Source: Calothrix sp. C42_A2020_038 (GTDB taxonomy: Bacteria > Cyanobacteriota > Cyanobacteriia > Cyanobacteriales > Nostocaceae). Taken from it: DNA of 64,000 nucleotides. Location of the stretch: assembly GCA_015272395.1 (NCBI GenBank), contig JACYLQ010000037.1, positions 1 through 64,000 of the forward strand. The letters are read 5' to 3'. Made by a program: the position numbers and the translations under genes. Within the stretch, counting starts at the first letter, position 1. Each line of letters starts with the position of its first letter. Below are positions 8,527 through 17,407 of this stretch, one piece after another. The notes below the pieces were generated by a model. That model saw only the letters and a program-made list of their open reading frames with translations. It made no database searches and was not told the DNA's origin.

Positions 8527-10122
8527 ATGAAAACACTGTTGCTCTACCCTATATTTCCCCAGTCTTTTTGGTCTTATGACCGCGCGATGGAAATAGCTGG
8601 ACTAAAAGCAGTTATCCCGCCTTTGGGAATTATTACCGTTGCAGCACTCTTACCTAAAGATTGGGAAATTAGATTTTATGACCGTAATGTCAGTTTAGAA
8701 ACAGAGGCAGATTGGGAGTGGTGTGACTTAGTGATTCTCTCTGCCATGTTAGTGCAGAAACAGGATTTCCATGCCCTAATTAAAAAAGCTGTACATTTAG
8801 GCAAAAAAGTAGCTGTTGGCGGTCCTTACCCCACATCTGTGCCGCAAGATGCCCTTGACTCTGGAGCGCATTACCTAATTCTAGATGAAGGGGAAATGAC
8901 AATTCCGCAGTTCATAGAAGCTATTACTCAAGGCAAAACTCAAGGAATATTCCGTTCCACTGAGAAGCCAGATGTAACTCAAAGCCCAATTCCGAGATTT
9001 GAGTTACTTAAGCTAGATTCTTACTTCATGATGGCAATTCAGTTTTCTCGCGGTTGTCCCTTCAATTGCGAGTTTTGTGACATTATTTCTCTCTACGGTC
9101 GCAAACCGCGCACTAAAGAACCGAGTCAAACTTTGGCAGAGTTGCAAACTCTCTATGACTTAGGTTGGCGAGGGTCTCTATTTATTGTCGATGATAATTT
9201 TATTGGGAATCAGCGTAATGTTAAACGTCTGTTACGAGAATTAATACCTTGGATGAAGCAACGTAACTATCCCTTCACCTTTATGACCGAAGCATCTGTG
9301 AATCTGGCAGAAGATAATGAACTGCTTTTTCTGATGGCAGAAGCAGGATTCTATGCTGTCTTTCTCGGTATTGAAACTCCTGACCAAGACAGCCTTGTCG
9401 TTACACGCAAAATGCAAAATACGCGCAACCCCTTAGTAGAAGCTTGCCGTAAAATTAATAAAGCCGGACTGCTGATTTATGCTGGGTTTATTCTTGGCTT
9501 TGATGGAGAGCGTCCTGGTGCTGGTGAACGAATTCAAGCCTTTGTTGAACAAACCAATATCCCTCAACCAATGCTAGGTATCCTTCAAGCTTTGCCTAAT
9601 ACAGCCCTCTGGAACCGACTTCAAACAGAACAGCGTCTAATAGAAGGCGCCGGTGTCACGGCTACAGGTGACCAGAATACTCTGATGAATTTTGTCCCGA
9701 CCCGCCCTATTGCCGAAATTGCTGAAGAGTACGTCGAAGGTTTTTGGAGTTTATACGAACCTGCAAACTATCTAAAACGATGTTTTCAGCAGTGCCTTAG
9801 TATTGTTCCTCCAGCAAGACGAACACAAACCATGCAACTTCCCAGAGGTAAGGAGTTGCGACTTATTGCTCAGTTAATTTGGCATCAGGGCTTACGAAGA
9901 CCGGAAATTCGAGGGCTATTTTGGCGCCAACTCTGGGCACTTCTACTCAGAAAACCCCAAGTTATCAATATGTATTTGGGTCTGTGCGCTGCGGGAGAGC
10001 ATTTTTGGGAGTACCGAGTTTTAGCTAGGAAACGGATAACTGAACAGCTAGGCTACGATCCACTATCTACATCTATACAGAATCTTGGCGAAATAGAACC
10101 AATTCTAGCTGTAAACACCTAA
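8527..10122 (+). CDS. B12-binding radical SAM protein, DUF4070 type (HpnP-like)
   Basis: A 531-residue protein with a cobalamin-binding-like N-terminal domain (about residues 1-140), then a radical SAM domain with the cluster motif CPFNCEFCD (about residue 179), and a C-terminal DUF4070-like region. The order is that of class B radical SAM methylases and related enzymes that use cobalamin and a 4Fe-4S cluster. The hopanoid C-2 methylase HpnP belongs to this subgroup, with a similar length and FWSYDRAMEI-like start; I cannot tell HpnP from other members by reading. The start is supported by AAGGA about 11 bases upstream. No hopanoid genes are adjacent. Confidence 0.8.
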   Translation: MKTLLLYPIFPQSFWSYDRAMEIAGLKAVIPPLGIITVAALLPKDWEIRFYDRNVSLETEADWEWCDLVILSAMLVQKQDFHALIKKAVHLGKKVAVGGPYPTSVPQDALDSGAHYLILDEGEMTIPQFIEAITQGKTQGIFRSTEKPDVTQSPIPRFELLKLDSYFMMAIQFSRGCPFNCEFCDIISLYGRKPRTKEPSQTLAELQTLYDLGWRGSLFIVDDNFIGNQRNVKRLLRELIPWMKQRNYPFTFMTEASVNLAEDNELLFLMAEAGFYAVFLGIETPDQDSLVVTRKMQNTRNPLVEACRKINKAGLLIYAGFILGFDGERPGAGERIQAFVEQTNIPQPMLGILQALPNTALWNRLQTEQRLIEGAGVTATGDQNTLMNFVPTRPIAEIAEEYVEGFWSLYEPANYLKRCFQQCLSIVPPARRTQTMQLPRGKELRLIAQLIWHQGLRRPEIRGLFWRQLWALLLRKPQVINMYLGLCAAGEHFWEYRVLARKRITEQLGYDPLSTSIQNLGEIEPILAVNT

Positions 10123-10215
10123 AGCTGAATGTTGTCAGTACTTAAAATCAAATTTGACCCTCTACTCATGCGCTTAGAAATCCTGTATGAGTAAGTTGGG
10201 TCTATGAATGAAGAA

Positions 10216-10238
10216 TCTCCGCACTTATCGGGCGGAGA
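10216..10238 (+). terminator. Possible terminator hairpin after radical-SAM gene
   Basis: TCTCCGC (10216-10222) pairs with GCGGAGA (10232-10238) around a 9-nt loop, about 95 bp past the stop at 10122. There is no strong T-run, so the terminator role is tentative. Confidence 0.35.
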
Positions 10239-10243
10239 ATGTC

Positions 10244-10277
10244 ATATCATGTCCGGTTAATTAACCGGACATGATAT
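10244..10277. repeat. 34-bp perfect palindrome
   Basis: The arm ATATCATGTCCGGTTAA (10244-10260) is followed immediately by its exact reverse complement (10261-10277), with no spacer. It sits in the 540-bp gap between the radical-SAM gene and a response-regulator gene, about 390 bp upstream of the latter. Zero-loop symmetry is unusual for a terminator and is more like an operator for a dimeric regulator, a cruciform site or a mobile-element end. The rest of 10123-10655 shows no gene that I can support. Confidence 0.9.
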
Positions 10278-10664
10278 TATGCCTATAACTACTGCTTTGA
10301 TGCCAAGAAACTAGTAATTTGATACATTTGCGACCAGGTAAATGACTGCAAGCCGCTACAAAATAACTCAGGCAGTTTGAAAACTGGCACAAAACATTAC
10401 ACAGTATATATTAATGTACTGATACTATCCTTATTGATTCAGAAACTTGCAAGGCAATATGTAACCTATGGTTGAATTATAGGTCTGTTTTTTCCCTATT
10501 ATTTAGTTCATATACTTTGTATATTCTTGCTTAGACGCTTTTTGCAAGAGAAACCATATTCCAATATTATACCTTATAATAATTTTTTTGAAAAGTAAAT
10601 TAGAAATAGGTTCTACTTAGACGATTAGCTTACCTTTAAAATCCCTAAAATAAGGATGCAGGCT

Positions 10665-11333
10665 ATGACTAGAATTCTCATTGCTGAAGATGAAGCACGT
10701 ATCGCAGCTTTCATTGAGAAAGGTTTGCGTTCCAACGGTTTCATCACTTCTGTGGCAACTGACGCACAATCCACTGCTAATATGGCTTTAGGTAGTACTT
10801 TTGACTTATTAATTTTGGATTTAGGTCTTCCAGGTAAAGATGGATTAGAAGTTTTAGAAGAATTACGTGGACAAGGTGAAAACTTTCCGGTGATTATTTT
10901 GACCGCTCGTGACGACATTCAAGATAAAGTTGCAGGGTTTGAAGCAGGCGCCGATGATTACATGACTAAACCTTTCCGATTTGAAGAATTGTTAGCGCGC
11001 GTCAAAGCAAGACTCCGTAATAGCTCTAATCAACAAGCCACAGAAAATACAGTAATTCAAATCGGAAGCATTGTGTTAGATTTACACACACGAAAGGTGA
11101 GAGTTGGCGAAGAAACAATAGAACTGCCCGCGCGAGAGTTTGTTCTTGCTGAAACATTTTTTCGTCATCCTGGACAAGTATTAAGCCGTGAACAACTATT
11201 AGATCGAGTCTGGGGTTATGACTATGACCCAGGTTCTAATATCGTCGATGTCTATGTCGGCTATTTACGAAAAAAACTAGGTGGTGACTTAATCGAAACT
11301 GTGCGAGGAATTGGCTATCGTTTACGAACATGA
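10665..11333 (+). CDS. OmpR-family response regulator
   Basis: A 222-residue response regulator from the start chosen here: receiver (ILIAEDEARIAAFIEKGLR, phospho-Asp in LLILDLGLPGKDG, Lys in DDYMTKPF) plus an OmpR winged helix (about 125-222, ending VRGIGYRLRT). I prefer the ATG at 10665 over 10656 because AAGG at 10652-10655 is then 9 bases upstream and the protein begins MTRILIAEDE as usual. It heads a four-gene + strand group: regulator, stand-alone receiver, membrane kinase, PepSY-like protein. It probably partners the kinase at 11860. Confidence 0.9.
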   Translation: MTRILIAEDEARIAAFIEKGLRSNGFITSVATDAQSTANMALGSTFDLLILDLGLPGKDGLEVLEELRGQGENFPVIILTARDDIQDKVAGFEAGADDYMTKPFRFEELLARVKARLRNSSNQQATENTVIQIGSIVLDLHTRKVRVGEETIELPAREFVLAETFFRHPGQVLSREQLLDRVWGYDYDPGSNIVDVYVGYLRKKLGGDLIETVRGIGYRLRT

Positions 11334-11450
11334 GAATTTTCTCATCAAATTTTCATAACAGATTCATTCAGAAGTACGATATATATGTATATATGCTTAT
11401 CCTTCATATAAAGGAAATATTTTCAATTATAAGCTTTTTTATTTATAACC

Positions 11451-11813
11451 ATGAAGCGTGTATTAATAGTTGAAGATGAAGAACGTTTAGCTGCTTTTAT
11501 CGAAAAAGGACTTCGGAAAAATGGGTTTACAACAGCAGTTGTCTATGACGGAGAGCAGGCATTGGAAATGGCTGTAGGTAAAGATTTCGGATTGCTGTTG
11601 CTTGACTTAGGTTTGCCACAAAAAGACGGATGGGCTGTTTTAAAAGAACTTCGTAGTCGAAAAGTAAAAATACCAATAATTATTATTACTGCTACAAGTG
11701 AAGATAGTAATCGCCAGCTTGCATTTAGTTTAGGCGCCGACGACTATGTAAATAAACCATTTCGGTTCAGTGATTTACTAGATAAAGTTAAGTCTCATAG
11801 CCATCAAAATTAA
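11451..11813 (+). CDS. Stand-alone receiver domain protein
   Basis: A 120-residue single receiver domain: acidic pair in VEDEERLAAFIEKGLRKNGF, phospho-Asp in LLLLDLGLPQKDG, Thr/Ser in IITATS, Lys in DDYVNKPFRF. It closely parallels the receiver of the preceding regulator, which points to tandem duplication, but has no DNA-binding domain. It ends naturally soon after helix 5 with 46 bp to the kinase gene, so it may be a phosphate sink or competing CheY-like output for the shared kinase, or a truncated duplicate now kept. Confidence 0.88.
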   Translation: MKRVLIVEDEERLAAFIEKGLRKNGFTTAVVYDGEQALEMAVGKDFGLLLLDLGLPQKDGWAVLKELRSRKVKIPIIIITATSEDSNRQLAFSLGADDYVNKPFRFSDLLDKVKSHSHQN

Positions 11814-11859
11814 CTTGAATTACCTACATGCCTGCTGATCACTCAATAAAGTATAAACA

Positions 11860-13413
11860 ATGTGGAAAAATTTGAGCAAACAGCAATTAAAAGAGATAAA
11901 CCATTCTTTACATGGTAAAGGTTTTCTCTGGGCAGCACGTAGTCGAATTTTATTTTGGTATGTTGTCATTATAACATTTATTTTTATAGTTTCAATTCCA
12001 GCTTTTAGACAAGCTTTGTACGCGCGCGTAAATATGCGGGTTCGCGAAGAGCTTACAGAAAAAATGGAAATATTTGAGGAATTAATAGGGGATAAAGTCA
12101 TAACGGATGATGATAGTTTAGATACAGAAGAGAGAGACGCTGTCGCATCCCTTCGAGAAGCAGACCAGCGGCTCACAAAACTTCCATCTTCAAAAAGAGA
12201 GCTAAAAGAATTTTTCGACGCTTACTTAGGGAATCAACTTCCACAAGATGATACCTTTTTAATTGCATTAATAGATGAAAAATTTTATAAATCTAGTCCG
12301 AGAGCAAGACCTGAAATACTTGACAGAGGTTCAAAAATCATTCGCAATTGGGCAAAAATAACTCAACTAGAAAAAGGAGAAATACCAACTTCAAATAATG
12401 ATGTTGGTGACATAATTTACTTAGCCAAGCCAGTCAAAATCAATAACAAAATCACAGGTGTATTTGTGATTGCTCACACAACTGCTGGAGAACGTGGGGA
12501 AGTTCTGGAAGCTGTATCGGTCATAATTGTGGTGAGTTCATTAATAATGTTTTTAGCGTTAATGCTAGCTTGGTTTGCATCTGGAAAAACTCTTGCTCCT
12601 TTGCGGGCGCTTTCCAAAACTGCACGCAAGATTGGAGAATCAGATTTAAATCAACGCATTCCTGTACAAGGTCGGGGGGAACTGGCAGAACTTGCAATGA
12701 CTTTTAACGAAATGATGGATAGGTTGCAAGCTGCTTTCATCAGTCAGCGAAATTTTCTTAACGATGCTGGACACGAACTGCGAACTCCGATCACTATCAT
12801 TCGTGGTCACTTGGAGTTGATGGATAACACAAACCCAGAGGAAATAGGGGAAACTTTAACAATAGTAATGGATGAACTCGACAGAATGAGCCGATTTGTA
12901 AATGACTTAATTTTACTAGCAAAAGCAGAGCGTCCAGATTTCTTGTTGTTAGAAACAGTCGATTTACAAGTTTTTACTCAAGAGTTATTTACCAAAGCTC
13001 AAGCTTTGGCAGAACGTAACTGGTTACTAGAATCCGCTCCAAAAGGTTACATTCTTGCTGACCGTCAGCGTTTAACCCAAGCTATTATGAATTTGGCGCA
13101 AAATGCCACGCAGCACACCAAAAAAACAGATACAATTAGTCTTGGTTCGGCTATTGGTAAAGGTCACGTTCAATTTTGGGTACGCGATACTGGGGAGGGT
13201 ATTTTATTTTCCGACCAACAAAGAATATTCAAGCGTTTCGCGCGCGCTACTAATAGTCGTCGTCGTTCTGAGGGCGCCGGTTTAGGATTATCCATTGTTC
13301 AAGCGATAGCAGAAGCTCACGCTGGAAAAGTAACTCTTGAGAGTCAACTTGGCATAGGCACCACGTTTACAGTAGCCTTACCTTTGAAACCACTTCAAAA
13401 GAAAAAAGATTAA
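11860..13413 (+). CDS. Membrane sensor histidine kinase (HAMP)
   Basis: A 517-residue classical kinase. TM1 is at about residues 28-50, a periplasmic sensor of about 170 residues follows, and TM2 is at about 218-242. Then come HAMP (LAPLRALSKTARKIGESDLNQRIPV), HisKA with NDAGHELRTPITIIRGH (phospho-His near 306) and HATPase_c with NLAQNATQHT, DTGEGI and GAGLGLSIVQAIAEAH. It sits directly behind two receiver-bearing genes and 15 bp ahead of a PepSY-like protein gene. That arrangement suggests a single envelope-sensing operon. Confidence 0.92.
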   Translation: MWKNLSKQQLKEINHSLHGKGFLWAARSRILFWYVVIITFIFIVSIPAFRQALYARVNMRVREELTEKMEIFEELIGDKVITDDDSLDTEERDAVASLREADQRLTKLPSSKRELKEFFDAYLGNQLPQDDTFLIALIDEKFYKSSPRARPEILDRGSKIIRNWAKITQLEKGEIPTSNNDVGDIIYLAKPVKINNKITGVFVIAHTTAGERGEVLEAVSVIIVVSSLIMFLALMLAWFASGKTLAPLRALSKTARKIGESDLNQRIPVQGRGELAELAMTFNEMMDRLQAAFISQRNFLNDAGHELRTPITIIRGHLELMDNTNPEEIGETLTIVMDELDRMSRFVNDLILLAKAERPDFLLLETVDLQVFTQELFTKAQALAERNWLLESAPKGYILADRQRLTQAIMNLAQNATQHTKKTDTISLGSAIGKGHVQFWVRDTGEGILFSDQQRIFKRFARATNSRRRSEGAGLGLSIVQAIAEAHAGKVTLESQLGIGTTFTVALPLKPLQKKKD

Positions 13414-13428
13414 TCAACTCGTGTCGTC

Positions 13429-13890
13429 ATGCTAATAAAAACAATTGTGATTACGATTTGTTGTGGGGTGATGTGTCTAATTTTGCACGATTGTAACATT
13501 TTAGCAAACTCACAAAAGCGAATTGTAGTGCCTACAACCGTAGAAAACGCATTTAATACTAAGTATTCTAGGAACATTCCTCGTTCTTGGGAACTCCATT
13601 ACTATGGTTATAAAGCTAATTTTATTGAAAATGGTATTAAATACGAAGCTGAATTTTTAGCTAATGGTCAATGGGTAGAAACAGAAAGAATTGTATCAGA
13701 AAAAGAATTTCCTGAAGTTGTGTTGCAGAAGATAAAAGAAAAATATCCTGGCTTTATAGTCACAAAATACGAAATTGAAATTACCCCGAAAGGAGTGTTT
13801 TTCGAGGTGGATATTACCAACGGTGAAATCGAAGATGAATTATATTTTGATGAAAAAGGTAATTTAGCTACTGATTTATATGAAGATTAA
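13429..13890 (+). CDS. PepSY-like (DUF2874-type) secreted protein
   Basis: A 153-residue protein with an N-terminal hydrophobic segment (residues 3-25) that should act as a signal peptide or anchor. Two PepSY-like repeats follow. The pattern AEFLANGQWVETERIV and FPEVVLQKIKEKYPG, then a beta hairpin ending ELYFDEKGNL, fits the DUF2874 PepSY-like family of periplasmic proteins. It starts 15 bp after the kinase stop, so it is almost certainly co-transcribed and may modulate the kinase's periplasmic domain. That role is inference. Confidence 0.75.
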   Translation: MLIKTIVITICCGVMCLILHDCNILANSQKRIVVPTTVENAFNTKYSRNIPRSWELHYYGYKANFIENGIKYEAEFLANGQWVETERIVSEKEFPEVVLQKIKEKYPGFIVTKYEIEITPKGVFFEVDITNGEIEDELYFDEKGNLATDLYED

Positions 13891-13944
13891 TGGGAAAAAC
13901 AAAAAAACAAAATTAATAACACGAAGCACTACGCAGTATTGAAA

Positions 13945-13977
13945 CCTCTCCCCCAACCCCTCTCCTGCAAGGAGAGG
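13945..13977. repeat. Dispersed CCTCTCC hairpin repeat
   Basis: A pyrimidine-rich arm (CCTCTCCCCCAACC) leads into CCTCTCC (13959-13965), loop TGCAA, GGAGAGG (13971-13977). Relatives of the same repeat occur at 20127-20161, 22483-22518, 22551-22590 and 30427-30466. Here it is intergenic, between convergent genes. Confidence 0.8.
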
Positions 13978-14047
13978 AAAGTAATTGTACTTCACAAGGA
14001 TAGTTTTTTCTAAAAAACGGAGAACAATTTGGTGCTTACCAGTCAGA

Positions 14048-14578
14048 TCATTCCGTGTCACGAATAGAAGTAATTCGTATCCTACCTACACCTAGAGATA
14101 TTGCATCAGGTCTTCCTAGAGGATAAACAACAACATCAAATAAATACTGTCCGCTTGTGAAAGGATTGCGATTAACACCTAGTGATAATGTTAAAATTTG
14201 ACCCGATTGTACAGGTGGGTCAAAATGGACAGTTAAACCTCGTGTTTTTGAATCTACATTAGCTTGACTAATTCTTAATTCTTTTTGTGCTTCTGTACCA
14301 CCATATGCACTAACTTTATCTTGTTCAAATTTGATTATTTCTAACTTTCCACGTTGAGCTATGAACACTTTTTCAATCGATTGAGATGATTCTGGAATAT
14401 TGATAGTAAAAATATATTGTATATCACGGGCGCCGACAGTAATCTCGCTAGCTCTAACACTAGCTAAACGCAAATAATTACTATCTGATGATGCTGACTT
14501 GACTTTAACAAAAATAGATAACATCAAGACTGCAAAAATGGTAGTGTTCAATTTAAATAGCTTTCTTAAAAGTTGCAT
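14048..14578 (-). CDS. DUF2808 secreted protein
   Basis: A 176-residue protein from the start chosen here (MQLLRKLFK), which gives a clean signal peptide: basic N-terminus, hydrophobic core, cleavage near VKSAS. An upstream in-frame ATG at 14611 would add 11 residues and spoil the signal. The body has the DUF2808 features I know from cyanobacteria: a beta-sandwich-like strand YIFTINIPE, the segment PVQSGQILTLSLGVNRNPFTSGQYLFDV, and a final GRIRI strand. Function is unknown; it is probably periplasmic or outer-membrane associated. It is convergent with the PepSY-like gene. Confidence 0.8.
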   Translation of the reverse strand: MQLLRKLFKLNTTIFAVLMLSIFVKVKSASSDSNYLRLASVRASEITVGARDIQYIFTINIPESSQSIEKVFIAQRGKLEIIKFEQDKVSAYGGTEAQKELRISQANVDSKTRGLTVHFDPPVQSGQILTLSLGVNRNPFTSGQYLFDVVVYPLGRPDAISLGVGRIRITSIRDTE

Positions 14579-14687
14579 AATTATAACTAACTCAGATGTA
14601 GTTAAATTCACAAATATTTCTAACTATAATTTATGTTTTACGACTTATGCAACGAAGACACTTAGATTAGGCATTATAGAATTTTTT

Positions 14688-14755
14688 GATCTCCCCAACC
14701 CCCCTTAAAAAGAATTACAATTATTAGCCCCCTTAACAACAGGGTTGGGAAGATC
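14688..14755. repeat. Inverted-repeat element (MITE-like)
   Basis: GATCTCCCCAACCC (14688-14701) and GGGTTGGGAAGATC (14742-14755) are inverted copies with one mismatch, enclosing a C-rich/AT-rich 40-bp core that holds two near copies of CCCCCTTAA. This form is common as a short dispersed element in filamentous cyanobacteria. It lies between the divergent DUF2808 and porin genes. Confidence 0.7.
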
Positions 14756-14886
14756 TAATTACTTAATTAATTGTAGCTTCACATGAAGTTAGTTTTAATT
14801 ATACCAATATTACTGTATATTATTTATTAAGTATCGTTTCAGGCTCAAAGAATCTTGAACTACAAACAATACAAAAAGTTATTACG

Positions 14887-16605
14887 ATGTTACATAAGTA
14901 CTGGCATTTTTTGCATGTGTTGTATATATTCGCAAGCTCGACCCTAATTTTACATCAAGAAACAGCGATCGCAACTTTTCAAAAATCCGCCCAACCCTAT
15001 AATTTTATATCATCTTCAAGAAAAGATTCAAGAAAAAATTCAAGAAAAAATTCAAGAAAAAATATATTTATTGAAACAAAAAATAAGTGGCAAGTTGACA
15101 GCCAGAGTAAACAAGGTTTTAATGACTTGGAGCGACTTAGGAACGACATCCCACAAGCAACCGAGGAGTTACAATTAGAACAATCTGATTTGAGGAACAA
15201 AGTAATATCTGTGACTGAGTTATCAGATGTAGCACCAACAGATTGGGCATATGGCGCCTTAAAGTCAATAATTGAGCGCTATGGTTGTATGGCAGGATAC
15301 CCAGATGCTATATTTCAGGGTAATGAAGCACTAACCCGCTATGAATTTGCCTCAGCTTTGAATGCTTGTCTGGTGACAATAAGCCAAATGGTTGAGAAAA
15401 CGAGGGGAGGTTTTGCGACTCAAGAAGAGTTAGAAGTACTGCAAAAACTGCAACAAGAGTTTAAGCAAGAATTGACGGACTTACCTGCAAAATTAAACCG
15501 CTTACAAGCAACGATTGAAAAATTGGAAGCAAGACCAAGCTTTTCCGCTAGCAGTCAGCTTTTGGGTAGAGTCATTATGGGTGTGAGTACAGTTGGAGGT
15601 AATGATGTTGAGGATAAGACTATATTTAGTCACCGTACACAATTAACTATTGATAGCAGTTTTGCAGGTAGAGACCGTCTGCGAATTCGTCTTTCAGCTA
15701 GAAATACTCCCAGATTTAATCGAGTTACAGGAACAGACATGGCAGATTTGTCTTTTGCTGGGAATAATAGAAATAATTTACAACTAACTCAGGTCAGCTA
15801 CAGATTTCGTCCAACTAAGCAGTTACAAGTTTTTATTGCCGCAGATGGTGATAGCTTTACTTCTTTTACAAACACCCTTAATTCCCAAATTAGTAGTAAC
15901 GCGATTGGTAGCATCAGCCAATTTGGTGAGGATTCTGCAATTTATGAACTTGCTGGTAATGTTGGCGCCGGAATTGAATACCGTTTCAGTGATCAGGTCA
16001 GATTGTCTTTAGGCTACATGGCAGGAGGAAGACCTAACAGTCCAGAACAGGGTATTGGAGGTGGCGCCTATGGGGCAATTGCTCAACTTACCTTTGAACC
16101 AACTAAATCTTTGAACTTAGGGTTAACTTACATACGCGCGTACAATACCATCAATACGAGAAAAGGTAGCAACTTTGCAAATGAACCATTTGACAATGCC
16201 GACACCAGCGCAAATGCTTACGGTATTCAAACATCTTGGCGACTAAATCAAGATTTAACTCTTTCTGGTTGGGTAGGTTTAATCAATGCGACAGCAGAGT
16301 CAGAGCCTTACAAAGGCGCCGAAGCTAGAATTTTAACTTGGGCGACGACTCTAGCAATTAATGACGTTGGCGGTTCTGGCAATCTGTTGGGTTTAATCTT
16401 TGGTCAACCACCAAAAGCTATTTCCAATGATGTTACTGCTCGTAAAGACCTGGATACAGCTTTGCACTTTGAGGCATTTTATCGGTATCGCTTAACTGAT
16501 AATTTATACATCACCCCTGGCTTCTTTGTCATATTTAATCCAGAACACAATGCCGCTAATGACCCGATTTACGTTGGTACTATCCGCAAAACATTTTTAT
16601 TTTGA
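14887..16605 (+). CDS. SLH-domain OprB-type porin
   Basis: A 572-residue outer-membrane protein. A hydrophobic N-terminal segment (residues 5-22) serves as signal peptide. A basic repeat SRKDSRKN/SRKN follows at about 43-58, then one S-layer homology domain (about 112-165, LSDVAPTDWAYGALKSIIERY and LTRYEFASALNACL) and a coiled coil (about 175-215). The remainder (about 218-572) is a beta-barrel of the carbohydrate-selective OprB family ending in Phe (TIRKTFLF). Cyanobacterial members anchor to peptidoglycan or wall polymer via SLH and form channels for small solutes or ions. The substrate is unknown. Confidence 0.9.
   Translation: MLHKYWHFLHVLYIFASSTLILHQETAIATFQKSAQPYNFISSSRKDSRKNSRKNSRKNIFIETKNKWQVDSQSKQGFNDLERLRNDIPQATEELQLEQSDLRNKVISVTELSDVAPTDWAYGALKSIIERYGCMAGYPDAIFQGNEALTRYEFASALNACLVTISQMVEKTRGGFATQEELEVLQKLQQEFKQELTDLPAKLNRLQATIEKLEARPSFSASSQLLGRVIMGVSTVGGNDVEDKTIFSHRTQLTIDSSFAGRDRLRIRLSARNTPRFNRVTGTDMADLSFAGNNRNNLQLTQVSYRFRPTKQLQVFIAADGDSFTSFTNTLNSQISSNAIGSISQFGEDSAIYELAGNVGAGIEYRFSDQVRLSLGYMAGGRPNSPEQGIGGGAYGAIAQLTFEPTKSLNLGLTYIRAYNTINTRKGSNFANEPFDNADTSANAYGIQTSWRLNQDLTLSGWVGLINATAESEPYKGAEARILTWATTLAINDVGGSGNLLGLIFGQPPKAISNDVTARKDLDTALHFEAFYRYRLTDNLYITPGFFVIFNPEHNAANDPIYVGTIRKTFLF
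15016..15063 (+). repeat. 12-bp in-frame tandem repeat in porin gene
   Basis: Four consecutive 12-bp units TCAAGAAAAAAT (the first reads TCAAGAAAAGAT) encode (S)RK(D/N)SRKN... between the signal peptide and the SLH domain. The last three units are identical, so copy number is likely to vary by slippage. It adds a strongly basic stretch to the mature N-terminus. Confidence 0.9.
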
Positions 16606-16610
16606 TTTTT

Positions 16611-16634
16611 CTTGATGAGAAACTTCTCATCAAG
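16611..16634 (+). terminator. Hairpin terminator after porin gene
   Basis: CTTGATGAGAA (16611-16621), 2-nt spacer, TTCTCATCAAG (16624-16634): an 11-bp perfect stem six bases after the porin stop codon. The loop in RNA would open to 4-6 nt. A short AT run follows. The position supports a terminator or 3'-end stabiliser. Confidence 0.6.
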
Positions 16635-16737
16635 ATTTCATGAAGAACTCATAAATATTTCTAATTATATGTATTAACAAGAAAACACCTACTAAGTATC
16701 AAATGTTTCTGTAGTGGATATCAGGAGGATTATCACA

Positions 16738-17407
16738 ATGCGTGTATGCGTTATTAGCACGGGATACGTTGGCTTAGTCACGGGAGCATGTTTAGCCCAC
16801 ATTGGGCATCGTGTTATTTGCGTGGATAACAACGCCGAGAAAGTCGCGCTCATGCAATCTGGTCAATCTCCGATATTTGAGCCTGGATTAACTGAAATTA
16901 TGCAAGCGTCAATGCAAGCCGGACGCTTGGAATTCACTACCGACTTAGGCGCCAGTGTTGTGCATAGCGAAATATTGTTTATTTACCGATGATATGCGTG
17001 ATGCTCCGGCTCTAATATTAATTGAACAACTAAACAGATTAGGCGCCAAAGTTAAGGCATACGACCCAATCATTTCTCAAACAGGAATGGCACATGATCT
17101 TTTAGGGGTAAAAGTTGAAAACGATGTCATTAAACTTGCTAATGGTTGCGATGCTTTGGTACTTGTGACTGAATGGCAGTCATTTTTGAATTTAGATTAT
17201 CTCAAAATCGGTGATCAAATGATAACCAAAATCATTATTGATGGACGTAATTTTCTTGACCCGCAAATTCTAGCTGCTGCAGGTTTCCACTATATAGGTA
17301 TCGGTCGTCCTACACCTGTCGATACTGCATTTACAACATCTACACAATCCACATCATCAACTGGCGCCGAATTAATTAAATCCAAATTAATCAGTCTTCT
17401 TTTATAA
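16738..17407 (+). pseudogene. UDP-glucose 6-dehydrogenase, internally deleted and frameshifted
   Basis: The ATG at 16738 has a perfect AGGAGG nine bases upstream (16723-16728). The N-terminal frame encodes the start of a UDP-glucose/GDP-mannose dehydrogenase (TGYVGLVTGACLAHIGHRV, then SPIFEPGL) and stops at 16990-16992. In a different frame, 16984-17407 encodes the C-terminal UDP-binding part (TDDMRDAPALILIEQL, ending at 17405-17407). About 220 central residues are missing, including the catalytic Cys motif. The dinucleotide loop also reads S-T-G-Y-V-G instead of G-T-G-Y-V-G. It cannot make UDP-glucuronate. It is the first element of the glycan locus and may once have supplied it. Confidence 0.9.

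Noticed and set aside
16955..17407. Independent small gene for the C-terminal UDP-binding domain
   Set aside because: No start signal of its own; it is the out-of-frame end of the deleted UDP-glucose dehydrogenase.
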